A DNA stretch of 64,000 nucleotides from Pseudomonas persica. Lineage in GTDB: Bacteria; Pseudomonadota; Gammaproteobacteria; Pseudomonadales; Pseudomonadaceae. A program made the position numbers and the translations under genes. Location: positions 1 to 64,000 of the forward strand of contig NZ_OLKL01000048.1 of assembly GCF_900291015.1 (NCBI RefSeq), given 5' to 3'. Positions 8,645 to 17,564 of the stretch are shown one piece after another. The notes beneath the pieces were generated by a model, which made no database searches, was not told the origin of the DNA, and saw nothing but the letters and a program-made list of their open reading frames with translations. Numbering within the stretch: position 1 is the first letter of the stretch; every line of letters starts with the position of its first letter.

Positions 8645-10252
8645 ATGACCGACCAGACTACCCGCCTGCCAGTCCGCCGCGCCCTGATCAGCGTCTCCGA
8701 CAAGACCGGTATCCTCGAATTCGCCCGTGAGCTGCAGCAGCTCGGTGTCGAGATCCTGTCCACCGGCGGCACCTACAAGCTGCTCAAGGACAACGGCGTC
8801 AACGCGGTGGAAGTGGCCGACTACACCGGCTTCGCCGAAATGATGGATGGCCGGGTCAAGACCCTGCACCCGAAAATCCACGGCGGCATCCTCGGCCGCC
8901 GCGGCATCGACGACGCCATCATGAACGAGCACGGCATCAAGCCGATCGACCTGGTAGCGGTCAACCTGTACCCGTTCGAAGCGACCATTTCCAAGCCTGG
9001 CTGTGACCTGCCGACCGCCATCGAGAACATCGACATCGGCGGCCCGACCATGGTCCGTTCGGCTGCCAAGAACCACAAGGACGTGGCCATCGTGGTCAAC
9101 GCCAGCGACTACGCCGGCATCGTCGAAGGCCTCAAGGCCGGTGGTCTGACCTACGCCCAGCGCTTCGACCTGATGCTCAAGGCGTTCGAGCACACCGCTG
9201 CCTACGACGGCATGATCGCCAATTACATGGGTACCATCGACCAGGCCAAAGAGACCTTGAGCACTGAAGGCCGCAGCGAATTCCCGCGCACTTTCAACAG
9301 CCAGTTCGTCAAGGCCCAGGAAATGCGCTACGGCGAGAACCCGCACCAGAGCGCGGCGTTCTATGTAGAAGCGAAGAAAGGCGAAGCCAGCGTTTCCACC
9401 GCCATCCAGCTGCAGGGCAAGGAGCTGTCGTTCAACAACGTGGCCGACACCGACGCTGCACTGGAGTGCGTGAAGAGCTTCGTCAAACCGGCCTGCGTCA
9501 TCGTCAAGCACGCCAACCCGTGCGGCGTGGCCGTGGTACCTGAAGACGAAGGCGGCATCCGCAAGGCCTACGACCTGGCCTACGCCACCGACACCGAGTC
9601 GGCGTTCGGCGGCATCATCGCCTTCAACCGCGAGCTGGACGGCGAAACCGCCAAGGCCATCGTCGACCGCCAGTTCGTCGAAGTGATCATCGCGCCGAAA
9701 ATCTCCCAGGCTGCCCGCGATGTGGTTGCCGCCAAGCAGAACGTACGCCTGCTGGAATGCGGCGAGTGGCCAGCCGAGCGCGCTGCCGGTTGGGACTTCA
9801 AGCGCGTCAACGGTGGCCTGCTGGTACAGAGCCGCGATATCGGCATGATCACCGCCGATGACCTGAAGATCGTCACCAAGCGTGCGCCGACCGAGCAAGA
9901 GATCCACGACCTGGTGTTCGCCTGGAAAGTGGCCAAGTTCGTCAAGTCCAACGCCATTGTCTACGCCAAGCAGCGCCAGACCATCGGCGTCGGCGCCGGC
10001 CAGATGAGCCGCGTCAACTCCGCGCGCATTGCTGCAATCAAGGCCGAACATGCCGGCCTGCAGGTGCAGGGCGCAGTCATGGCGTCGGACGCATTCTTCC
10101 CGTTCCGTGATGGCATCGACAATGCGGCTAAAGTGGGTATCAGCGCCGTGATCCAGCCGGGTGGTTCGATGCGTGATGCCGAAGTCATCGCTGCTGCCGA
10201 CGAAGCCGGCATCGCCATGGTCTTCACCGGCATGCGCCACTTCCGCCACTAA
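8645..10252 (+). CDS. purH: Bifunctional AICAR transformylase / IMP cyclohydrolase
   Basis: PurH catalyses the last two steps of IMP synthesis. The 535-residue product has an N-terminal IMP cyclohydrolase domain (RRALISVSDKTGI, KTLHPKIHGGILGRR) and a C-terminal AICAR transformylase domain with the catalytic VKHANPCGVA segment. It ends in VFTGMRHFRH, as is usual. ATG 8645 was chosen over the in-frame TTG 12 bp upstream. It is followed by purD, with a repeat-bearing gap of about 190 bp. Confidence 0.96.
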   Translation: MTDQTTRLPVRRALISVSDKTGILEFARELQQLGVEILSTGGTYKLLKDNGVNAVEVADYTGFAEMMDGRVKTLHPKIHGGILGRRGIDDAIMNEHGIKPIDLVAVNLYPFEATISKPGCDLPTAIENIDIGGPTMVRSAAKNHKDVAIVVNASDYAGIVEGLKAGGLTYAQRFDLMLKAFEHTAAYDGMIANYMGTIDQAKETLSTEGRSEFPRTFNSQFVKAQEMRYGENPHQSAAFYVEAKKGEASVSTAIQLQGKELSFNNVADTDAALECVKSFVKPACVIVKHANPCGVAVVPEDEGGIRKAYDLAYATDTESAFGGIIAFNRELDGETAKAIVDRQFVEVIIAPKISQAARDVVAAKQNVRLLECGEWPAERAAGWDFKRVNGGLLVQSRDIGMITADDLKIVTKRAPTEQEIHDLVFAWKVAKFVKSNAIVYAKQRQTIGVGAGQMSRVNSARIAAIKAEHAGLQVQGAVMASDAFFPFRDGIDNAAKVGISAVIQPGGSMRDAEVIAAADEAGIAMVFTGMRHFRH

Positions 10253-10283
10253 TCAAGATGGCCGGCCGTTCCTCGGCCTTGTT

Positions 10284-10400
10284 TGTGGGAGCGGCCTTGC
10301 GTCGCGAAAGGGGTGCGTAGCGCCCCCAGGTTTTCAGCTTCGCAGCAGAATTTGCCGGGGCCGCTTTGCGGCCCTTTCGCGACACAAGGCCGCTCCCACA
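10284..10400. repeat. Inverted repeat pair, GCGGCCTTGCGTCGCGAAA type
   Basis: A second class of extragenic repeat. GTGGGAGCGGCCTTGCGTCG begins the left arm and its near-complement ending GGCCGCTCCCAC closes the right arm. An inner dyad (GGGGCCGC...GCGGCCC) lies between. It sits between purH and purD. Confidence 0.75.
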
Positions 10401-10440
10401 CCAGAAACGGGATCGGCCAGACAGAATTCGAGGTTTTGAA

Positions 10441-11736
10441 ATGAAAGTATTGATCATCGGCAGCGGCGGTCGTGAGCACGCCCTGGCCTGGAAAGTTGCC
10501 CAGGACCCACGCGTCGAGAAAGTCTTCGTTGCCCCGGGCAACGCCGGCACCGCCATCGAGCCCAAATGCGAGAACGTCGCCATCGACGTGTGCGCGCTGG
10601 AGCAACTGGCTGACTTCGCCGAGAAGAACGTCGACCTGACAATCGTCGGCCCGGAAGCGCCGCTGGTCATCGGCGTGGTCGACCTGTTCCGCAGCCGCGG
10701 CCTGGACTGCTTCGGTCCGACCAAGGGCGCGGCCCAGCTGGAAGGCTCCAAGGCCTTCACCAAAGACTTCCTGGCGCGTCACAAGATTCCGACCGCCGAC
10801 TACCAGAACTTCACCGAAATCGAGCCGGCGCTGGCCTACCTGCAGGAAAAAGGCGCGCCGATCGTGATCAAGGCCGACGGCCTGGCCGCAGGCAAGGGCG
10901 TGATCGTCGCCATGACCCTGGAAGAAGCCGAAGCCGCCGTGCGTGACATGCTGGCCGGCAACGCCTTCGGCGATGCGGGTTCCCGCGTGGTCATCGAGGA
11001 GTTCCTCGACGGCGAGGAAGCCAGCTTCATCGTCATGGTCGACGGTCAGAACGTGCTGCCCATGGCCACCAGCCAGGACCACAAGCGCGTCGGCGACCAG
11101 GACACCGGCCCGAACACCGGCGGCATGGGTGCCTACTCCCCTGCCCCGGTGGTCACCGCCGAAGTGCACCAGCGCGTGATGGACCAGGTGATCTGGCCGA
11201 CCGTGCGCGGCATGGCCGAGGAAGGCAACGTCTACACCGGCTTCCTCTACGCCGGCCTGATGATCGACAAGGCGGGCAACCCCAAGGTCATCGAGTTCAA
11301 CTGCCGCTTCGGCGACCCAGAGACCCAGCCGGTCATGCTGCGCCTGGAGTCGAGCCTGGTACTGCTGGTCGAGGCCGCATTCGCCAAGGCGCTGGACAAG
11401 GTCGAAGCGCAGTGGGACCCGCGTCCGAGCCTGGGCGTGGTGCTGGCTGCCGGCGGTTACCCGGGCGACTACGCCAAGGGCGACGTGATCAGCGGCCTGG
11501 ATGCAGCAGCCAGGATCGAAGGCAAGGTGTTCCATGCCGGTACTTCGCTCAAGGATGGCCAAGTGGTCACCAACGGCGGTCGCGTCCTGTGTGCCACCGC
11601 CATGGGCAGCACCGTTGCCGACGCGCAGCAGCAGGCTTACCGCCTGGCCAAGGAAGTAAGCTGGAACGGCAGCTTCTACCGCACCGACATCGGCTACCGG
11701 GCCATCGCCCGCGAGCGCGGTGAGCACCAGCAGTAA
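10441..11736 (+). CDS. purD: Phosphoribosylamine-glycine ligase
   Basis: PurD joins glycine to 5-phosphoribosylamine using ATP (second step of purine synthesis). The 431-residue ATP-grasp protein starts MKVLIIGSGGREHALAWK, the standard PurD N-terminus, which fixes ATG 10441 rather than the longer frame through the repeat. Other conserved parts are GPEAPLVIGVVD, VIKADGLAAGKGV, QDHKR and EFNCRFGDPETQ. It precedes retS, as in P. aeruginosa. Confidence 0.96.
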   Translation: MKVLIIGSGGREHALAWKVAQDPRVEKVFVAPGNAGTAIEPKCENVAIDVCALEQLADFAEKNVDLTIVGPEAPLVIGVVDLFRSRGLDCFGPTKGAAQLEGSKAFTKDFLARHKIPTADYQNFTEIEPALAYLQEKGAPIVIKADGLAAGKGVIVAMTLEEAEAAVRDMLAGNAFGDAGSRVVIEEFLDGEEASFIVMVDGQNVLPMATSQDHKRVGDQDTGPNTGGMGAYSPAPVVTAEVHQRVMDQVIWPTVRGMAEEGNVYTGFLYAGLMIDKAGNPKVIEFNCRFGDPETQPVMLRLESSLVLLVEAAFAKALDKVEAQWDPRPSLGVVLAAGGYPGDYAKGDVISGLDAAARIEGKVFHAGTSLKDGQVVTNGGRVLCATAMGSTVADAQQQAYRLAKEVSWNGSFYRTDIGYRAIARERGEHQQ

Positions 11737-11800
11737 GTTGTACCGGTTTGCCGCAACGCGCCACAGCACCTTGCGCCTGCGGCATCCGGCTCGTCGACAG

Positions 11801-11814
11801 GGCCCCAAGGGGCC
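11801..11814. other. Hairpin between purD and retS
   Basis: A perfect GGCCCC-AA-GGGGCC dyad lies in the 144-bp gap. It could end the purD transcript, but no T-run follows it on the purD strand. Confidence 0.4.
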
Positions 11815-11880
11815 TTGCCTTCGACTTGGCGCGCCGCGCATAGTTAGTACCCGGCACCTTGGCTAAGAAGGGATTTCGTA

Positions 11881-14652
11881 GTGCGTCGGCTTCGGATTGC
11901 CTCAGCTCTGATCGTCAGCTTGCTGACCTTGCTCTGCATGTTGCCGGCTGCGGCCGAACATGAAGGAGGCTGGGCCGTTCTGCTCGACGAACAGGCCAAC
12001 CTGCAACTGAGCGACGTGCGCTCCGAGCGTTACCGCAACCAGTTCAGCCCGCTGGTCCTCGCCGACCTGGATGCCGCCCCTGCGGAACAGGCCCTGTGGC
12101 TGCACTACCACCTGGACCCCGGCGACCAGGAACAACTACTGCGGGTTTTCGCTCCAGACCTGTCTGGTCTGGACCTCTACGCCCTCGAGGGCGACCGACT
12201 TCTGCGTCAGCTGCACCATGGGCGCCAGGCCGGCAATGCCAGCCCGACCCTGCGTGGCAGCGACCATGTACTGCCCCTGCCCAACAGCAAGCAACCCCTG
12301 GATATCTACCTGCGCCTGGTTTCCGAGCACCAGCTGCGCCCGGCCATCAGCCTGGAGCCTGCGGCCGTGGCCGCCTCCGACCAGCGCCAGCCGCTGCTGT
12401 TCGGCATGCTGTTCGGTGGCCTGGTGATGCTGATCATGCACAACCTGATCCGCTTCCTCTACAGCCGTTCCAGCACCGCCCTGATCCTGGCGCTGTACCA
12501 CGGCCTGATGCTGCTCAGCGGCCTGATCCTGCTGAACCTCAGCGGCCCCTGGTGGCACGTGTGGCACAGCGCGCAAACGCCCGCCGCGTACCTGACGCTG
12601 GTCCTGGCCGGTCTGGCCGGGCTGTATTTCACCCAGCATTTCTTCTCGCCCTGCAAGTCGCCACGGCTTAACCGTCTGCTGCAGGGTGAAATGCTGGTGG
12701 TCGGGGTCAGCGGGCTGGTGCTGCTGTTCGTCGACACCCTGCCCCTCAACCTGATGACTTACGCCCTGATGGCCCTGGGCAGTGTGAGCATGCTGCTGGT
12801 CAGCAGCTACCACTGGTACAAGGGCTATGCACCCGCACGCCTGTTCAGCCTGGCCATGGTGGTATTCAACCTCGGTGGCCTGGTGCTGCTGCCAGCCCTG
12901 CTGGGCCTGACCCGCACCTCGACCCCTTGGCTGCTGTGCGTCCTCATGGGCCTGACCGTGGCCAGTGGCCTGCTGCTCAACCTGGCGGTCAGCGAACGCC
13001 TGCGGCGCATCAGCGAAGAGCGCTTCAGCGCCAGCCGGGCACTGGCCGCCAGCGATGCCGAAATCAACGCCAAGGCCGAGTTCCTGGCCAAGATCAGCCA
13101 CGAAATCCGCACCCCCATGAATGGTGTGCTGGGCATGACCGAGCTGCTGCTGGGCACGCCGCTGTCGGTCAAGCAGCGCGACTACGTGCAGACCATTCAC
13201 AGCGCCGGCAACGAACTGCTCACGCTGATCAACGAAATTCTCGACATTTCCAAGCTGGAATCCCGGCAGATCGAACTGGATGACGTGCAGTTCGACCTCA
13301 ACGCGCTGATCGAGGATTGCCTGAACATCTTCCGCGCCAAGGCCGAGCAGCAGAACATCGAGCTGATCAGCTTCACCCAGCCGCAAGTACCACGGGTGAT
13401 CAGCGGTGACCCGACGCGCCTGCGCCAGGCCTTGTCGAGCCTGCTGGAAAATGCTCTGAAAAACACCGACCAGGGCGAGATTCTGCTGGTGGTGGCGCTG
13501 GACCAGCGCGGCGAGTTACCGCGCCTGCGCATCGCCGTGCAGGACAGCGGCGAACCGTTGCCCGCCGCCGAGCGCGAAGCCTTGCTGCAGGCCGAGTTGC
13601 ACAGCCACCACTTCCTGTCCAGCAACAAGCTGGGTGGCCACCTGGGGCTGGTCATCGCCAAGCAGCTGATCGGCCTGATGCAGGGCGAGTTCGGCATCAA
13701 GAGCAGCACCGGCATGGGCAACACCCTGTGGCTGACCCTGCCGCTGGACTCTTCGCGCCTGGAACAGCCACCGGCCGACCTCGACGGCCCGCTGCGCGAT
13801 GCCCGTGTGCTGGTGGTGGACGACAACGACACCTGCCGCAAGGTACTGGTACAGCAGTGCAGCGCCTGGGGCATGAACGTCAGCGCGGTGCCGTCGGGCA
13901 AGGAAGCCCTGGCCCTGCTGCGCACCAAGGCCCACCTGCGCGACTACTTCGATGCCGTGCTGCTGGACCAGAACATGCCCGGCATGACCGGCATGCAACT
14001 GGCCGCCAAGATCAAGGAAGACCCGAGTCTGAACCATGACATCCTGGTGGTGATGCTCACCGGCATCAGCAACGCACCGAGCAAAGTCATTGCTCGCAAC
14101 GCCGGGGTCAAGCGGATCCTCGCCAAGCCGGTGGCCGGCTACACGCTGAAAACCACCCTGGCCGAAGAACTGGCCCAGCGCGGCCGCGAGCAAGCCGTAC
14201 CGGCCAGTTTGCCCGGCATCCCCCAGGCACTGGATCTGCCCGGCGATTTCCGCGTGCTGGTCGCCGAGGACAACAGCATCTCGACCAAGGTGATCCGCGG
14301 CATGCTCGGCAAGCTCAACCTGGAGCCCGACACCGCCAGCAATGGCGAAGAGGCGTTGCAGGCGATGAAGGCACAGCGCTATGACCTGGTGCTGATGGAC
14401 TGCGAGATGCCGATCCTGGACGGTTTCTCGGCCACCCAGCAGCTACGTGCCTGGGAAACCGCCAACCAGCGCCAGCGCACCCCGGTGGTGGCGCTGACCG
14501 CGCACATTCTTGCCGAACACAAGGAACGCGCCCGCCTGGCGGGCATGGACGGGCATATGGCCAAGCCGGTGGAGTTGTCGCAGTTGCGCGAGCTGATCCA
14601 GTACTGGGCCAACCACCGGGAGGCCAAGGTGGATCCGGCGCATACTTCCTGA
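11881..14652 (+). CDS. retS: Hybrid sensor kinase RetS
   Basis: RetS is an inner-membrane hybrid sensor that in P. aeruginosa binds GacS and blocks the Gac/Rsm switch from acute to sessile lifestyle. The 923-residue product has a signal segment, a periplasmic 7TMR-DISMED2 domain (about 26-165), seven membrane segments (about 172-370) and a HisKA domain with KISHEIRTPMNGV (His407). An ATPase domain has N-box LLENALKNT and DSG. Two receiver domains follow (LLDQNMPGM; LMDCEMP). The start is GTG 11881, with AAGAAGGGA upstream. Placement directly after purH-purD matches P. aeruginosa retS, which supports the name; the signal it senses cannot be read here. Confidence 0.9.
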   Translation: MRRLRIASALIVSLLTLLCMLPAAAEHEGGWAVLLDEQANLQLSDVRSERYRNQFSPLVLADLDAAPAEQALWLHYHLDPGDQEQLLRVFAPDLSGLDLYALEGDRLLRQLHHGRQAGNASPTLRGSDHVLPLPNSKQPLDIYLRLVSEHQLRPAISLEPAAVAASDQRQPLLFGMLFGGLVMLIMHNLIRFLYSRSSTALILALYHGLMLLSGLILLNLSGPWWHVWHSAQTPAAYLTLVLAGLAGLYFTQHFFSPCKSPRLNRLLQGEMLVVGVSGLVLLFVDTLPLNLMTYALMALGSVSMLLVSSYHWYKGYAPARLFSLAMVVFNLGGLVLLPALLGLTRTSTPWLLCVLMGLTVASGLLLNLAVSERLRRISEERFSASRALAASDAEINAKAEFLAKISHEIRTPMNGVLGMTELLLGTPLSVKQRDYVQTIHSAGNELLTLINEILDISKLESRQIELDDVQFDLNALIEDCLNIFRAKAEQQNIELISFTQPQVPRVISGDPTRLRQALSSLLENALKNTDQGEILLVVALDQRGELPRLRIAVQDSGEPLPAAEREALLQAELHSHHFLSSNKLGGHLGLVIAKQLIGLMQGEFGIKSSTGMGNTLWLTLPLDSSRLEQPPADLDGPLRDARVLVVDDNDTCRKVLVQQCSAWGMNVSAVPSGKEALALLRTKAHLRDYFDAVLLDQNMPGMTGMQLAAKIKEDPSLNHDILVVMLTGISNAPSKVIARNAGVKRILAKPVAGYTLKTTLAEELAQRGREQAVPASLPGIPQALDLPGDFRVLVAEDNSISTKVIRGMLGKLNLEPDTASNGEEALQAMKAQRYDLVLMDCEMPILDGFSATQQLRAWETANQRQRTPVVALTAHILAEHKERARLAGMDGHMAKPVELSQLRELIQYWANHREAKVDPAHTS

Positions 14653-14666
14653 TCTGTACTGCCTGT

Positions 14667-14766
14667 ACTGGCCTCATCGCCGGCAAGCCAGCTCCCACAC
14701 CGACTGCACCGATCTCACGATATGCTCAGTACCTGTGGGAGCTGGCTTGCCGGCGATGAGGCCAGT
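14667..14766. repeat. REP variant pair (ATCGCCGGCAAGCCAGCTCCCAC type)
   Basis: Two inverted copies of a REP variant in which the loop region reads GCCGGCAAGCCAGC. The same variant recurs near 26.8 and 45.2 kb. Confidence 0.8.
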
Positions 14767-14826
14767 GAAGACAACCACGATGCTACTGATACACTTCCCC
14801 TCACCTTTCCTGCCAGGGGCTACCCC

Positions 14827-15423
14827 ATGCTCCATGAGTTGTTCAGCGTCTACCTGAAAATGCTCGTGCTCTACAGCCCGTTTTTCGTGCTGTCGTGCTT
14901 CATCAGCCTGACCCGCGGCTACTCCAGCAAGGAGCGCAAGCAGCTGGCCTGGAAGGTGGCCATCGCCGCGCTCATCGCCAGTGTCCTGCTGTACCTGTTC
15001 GGGCGGGCGATCTTCGGCATTTTCGGCATCACCGCCGACGCCTTCCGCATCGGCGCCGGCAGTGTGCTGTTCATCTCGGCACTGGGCATGGCCCAAGGCA
15101 AGTCCACTGTACAGGCCGACAACGTGCAGCAGGATGTCACCATCGTGCCGCTGACCATCCCGCTGACCGTCGGCCCGGGCACCATCGGTGCACTGCTGGT
15201 GATGGGGGTAAGCCAGCCGCATTGGGATGACAAGCTGCTGGCCATCGTCAGTATCGCGCTGGCCAGCTTCACCGTTGGCCTGGTGCTCTACCTGTCGCAC
15301 CGCATCGAGCGCATCCTTGGTGACCAGGGTCTGCAGATCGTCAGCCGGCTGATGGGGCTGTTCGTCTGCGCCTTGGCGGCGCAGATCATCTTCACTGGTA
15401 TCAAAGGCTACCTGGCACCCTAG
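14827..15423 (+). CDS. MarC family integral membrane protein
   Basis: The 198-residue protein with about six membrane segments belongs to the MarC/UPF0056 family. Family features are the opening YSPFFVLSCFISLTRG, the central TIVPLTIPLTVGPGTIGALLV and the closing LMGLFVCALAAQIIFTGI. ATG 14827 follows a CAGGGG-like site and removes a REP-derived extension of the frame. Function is not established; the old link to multiple antibiotic resistance in E. coli was withdrawn. It converges on the gene at 15420. Confidence 0.85.
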   Translation: MLHELFSVYLKMLVLYSPFFVLSCFISLTRGYSSKERKQLAWKVAIAALIASVLLYLFGRAIFGIFGITADAFRIGAGSVLFISALGMAQGKSTVQADNVQQDVTIVPLTIPLTVGPGTIGALLVMGVSQPHWDDKLLAIVSIALASFTVGLVLYLSHRIERILGDQGLQIVSRLMGLFVCALAAQIIFTGIKGYLAP

Positions 15424-16043
15424 AAGCCGTAATCCAGAATGCGCTGCAAGGAAACCTGCACGACGCGGTCCTGCACCTTGGGCAAAAAGCTGTGTTCGAA
15501 CGCCAGGAGGTTGAAGCGTACCAACTCCGCACGCACGTTCCGGTAGCTGCGCTTGTGGCTGATAAAGCCCGCACTGAACGCCGAGCGCGTGTCCGTTTCA
15601 TGGTAAAGCACCATATCCACCCGGTTGGCTCCGGCCGGCGCACAGGGCAGCAACTGGAAGTGCTGGCGTTCATAGGCACGCCGCTCAAGCTCCTGCAGCA
15701 CCGACGGGTTGGCCAACAGTTTCTGCATGGAAATGCCGATGGCCGAAGCAAAGTGCTCACCGGCGGTTGCCGCAATGGTTTCCAGCACCTGGTCAGCCTG
15801 CCTGGCGCGGCGCTGGTCGGGCCAATGAAGCTGCTCGGCAGACACGGCATCCCAGCCCATGTATTTGAGCTGGTTGCGGTAGTAGGCAAACCAGTCCTCG
15901 ACCAGCCCTTCCCTGCGCGCGGTCTCGGTCGCGCGCTCGGCCATCGCCAGGGCCAGTTTTACCTTGTTTTGCTGCGCTGCGCAGATGCCCGGCAGAAACG
16001 AGACAATCCCTGCACCGATCACGGCAGACGTGGCTTCACTCAT
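15420..16043 (-). CDS. Uncharacterised protein, paralogue 1 of a three-gene cassette
   Basis: I do not recognise this 207-residue protein. It starts MSEATSAVIG with a hydrophobic stretch (about 7-22), continues as a probable helical region, and carries WFAYYRNQLKYMGW at 51-64. A 14-residue motif of the same spacing occurs in the two upstream genes. The C-terminal half (about 115-207) looks mixed alpha/beta. There is no obvious catalytic motif and no clear cleavable signal peptide. The start overlaps the preceding gene by 8 bp and GGGAG precedes it, which points to coupled translation. It converges with marC, whose end it overlaps by 4 bp. A toxin, effector or membrane-active role is possible but unsupported. 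Confidence 0.75.
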   Translation of the reverse strand: MSEATSAVIGAGIVSFLPGICAAQQNKVKLALAMAERATETARREGLVEDWFAYYRNQLKYMGWDAVSAEQLHWPDQRRARQADQVLETIAATAGEHFASAIGISMQKLLANPSVLQELERRAYERQHFQLLPCAPAGANRVDMVLYHETDTRSAFSAGFISHKRSYRNVRAELVRFNLLAFEHSFLPKVQDRVVQVSLQRILDYGF

Positions 16044-16728
16044 GATGTGCTCCCGTTGCCGGCGCGTGAGGGTCGAATCGGTAGTCACCCTGGGCATCCT
16101 TGATTTTCATCAACGCCTGCAGTTCATCACGCTGGCGTTGGAAGCGCCCGTTATCCAGCACCAGAGAAACCCCATTGAACTCGGCTTCACCCTGAAGCAG
16201 TTGCTCGCGCAGCAATATGTCCAGCGAGATGCCCGAGATCGGCTGGTCGATTTGCAGCTTGATGCTGCAAAGGTCGAGCGCCGGCCCTGGTTTGAGCAGG
16301 CCAAGCTCGATCACCAACTGCGAACGCTGCGTCTGGTCCTGCACGCTGAACTTCAGCAAGTGGCGAAAACCTGCAGCTGATCGGTTCAGACCCGCCGTTA
16401 CAGCCGCCAGCACGGCATCGTGGCGAATCGAGCGTATTTTCAGCCATGCCTCAAGTGGCTGAATCTGCGCGCTGCGCACGGGTTGCCCCAATTGTTTGAG
16501 GTCATGCGTGCTGGCCAGCTTGATCCAGCCGAGTTGGCGGTATGCATCTCGGTAGGCAACGTACCAGCCGTCGTAGTTTTCAAAGCGTGACCCAGCGTTC
16601 TTGTTGGCCAACAACTGCGCGTAAAGTATCGAGTCAAAGGCGGCCTGACGTTGAATCTGGCCGGTACCCGCGGGATACAGTAATGCCGTTCCGCCAATCA
16701 ACATCAGTTGTTCAACTGTTCTATCCAT
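16036..16728 (-). CDS. Uncharacterised protein, paralogue 2 of a three-gene cassette
   Basis: I do not recognise this 230-residue protein. It has a short hydrophobic N-terminus (LMLIGGTALLYPAG), then LYAQLLANK (35-43) and the shared motif WYVAYRDAYRQLGW at 55-68. A long, probably beta-rich C-terminal half ends in a His-rich tail (GAHHE). GAGG lies about 8 bp before ATG 16728. It ends 8 bp inside the next gene and begins 59 bp after the third member of the set. The three share layout and motif but little other sequence by eye, so they look like old duplications kept together. Confidence 0.75.
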   Translation of the reverse strand: MDRTVEQLMLIGGTALLYPAGTGQIQRQAAFDSILYAQLLANKNAGSRFENYDGWYVAYRDAYRQLGWIKLASTHDLKQLGQPVRSAQIQPLEAWLKIRSIRHDAVLAAVTAGLNRSAAGFRHLLKFSVQDQTQRSQLVIELGLLKPGPALDLCSIKLQIDQPISGISLDILLREQLLQGEAEFNGVSLVLDNGRFQRQRDELQALMKIKDAQGDYRFDPHAPATGAHHE

Positions 16729-16787
16729 TGCATTGCCTCGTCACGAAGAACCGAACAAGGCGGCGTTGCGACAACGCCGCCCTGCAA

Positions 16788-17471
16788 TCAGATGTCGTAC
16801 TGGAGAACGTTCTCGACACTGCGCACGCCGAGCTTGTTTTCCACGGTTTCACGGACTTTGTCGTAGACGAAGGTATTGAGCGTAAGCACTGCCGTGCCAG
16901 CGTAGTAGTGGGTCTTGTCCAGCTTCCACTGGATGCCCAGCACGTCGTCGTCCAGTTGCGGTGCACTGGCCTGGATGCAGCTCACCACCATCACCACATC
17001 GTTGTTTTCGGTTTCGATGCAGGCAGCCAGGCCGACCATGCCCCTGGCCTTGTTCTTGCGCTTGTGGTCGAGCACCTTGGCGTCGTTCTCGACGGTGGCC
17101 AGTTTGTCGAAAGCAGTCTTCGCCAGGTCCCCCAGCACCGTGCCACCCAGCATGGCATTGCCAGCAGCCCCTATCGCGCGGATAGCGACAGCGCCTACCG
17201 TGACAGACAGCTCGGCCGAGGTTTCCAGCTCGAAGCTGCGACGCGGGATGGTAAAGCCGAGATCACGCATGACATCGACGAACTTGTCGTACCACTGCCT
17301 GCTCTGCTTTTCGGCATCGAAGGCTTTGTCGGCCACCAACGTGGCAAAGTGGAAGGCATTTTTCACATCGTGACGGCTTTGTGCAGACATGCCCGCGCCG
17401 CAGGCCAGCAGGTTGCCTTCGACCAGGATCGCGGAATCGTTGGTGGTGGTGACTTGTGTTGCTTCGGACAT
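16788..17471 (-). CDS. Uncharacterised protein, paralogue 3 of a three-gene cassette
   Basis: I do not recognise this 227-residue protein. It opens MSEATQVTTT, sharing its first five residues with paralogue 1. It then has HFATLVADK (41-49, compare LYAQLLANK in paralogue 2) and WYDKFVDVMRDLGF at 60-73. An Ala/Gly-rich hydrophobic stretch at about 85-115 (AVAIRAIGAAGNAMLGG) could be a membrane-active helix pair. The C-terminal part alternates hydrophobic residues as beta strands do. AAGGAG lies 8 bp before ATG 17471. It is the first gene of the cassette, 93 bp downstream of cobJ on the same strand, so it may be read from the cob operon or from its own promoter. Confidence 0.78.
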   Translation of the reverse strand: MSEATQVTTTNDSAILVEGNLLACGAGMSAQSRHDVKNAFHFATLVADKAFDAEKQSRQWYDKFVDVMRDLGFTIPRRSFELETSAELSVTVGAVAIRAIGAAGNAMLGGTVLGDLAKTAFDKLATVENDAKVLDHKRKNKARGMVGLAACIETENNDVVMVVSCIQASAPQLDDDVLGIQWKLDKTHYYAGTAVLTLNTFVYDKVRETVENKLGVRSVENVLQYDI

Positions 17472-17564
17472 CTGAAAACTCCTTGATGGTTGCCCCATGA
17501 GTCAGGGGCAGCCACCTTAGCCAGCACGGGCGACACGCAACGCGCTGAAGAGTTTCCGCAGTAT

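Noticed and set aside
8630..10249. 539-codon open frame exactly antisense to purH
   Set aside because: It mirrors purH codon for codon and has no family features; GC-rich third positions remove stops from the opposite strand.
10249..11841. 530-codon open frame antisense to purD
   Set aside because: No recognisable domain and it passes through the repeat between purH and purD.
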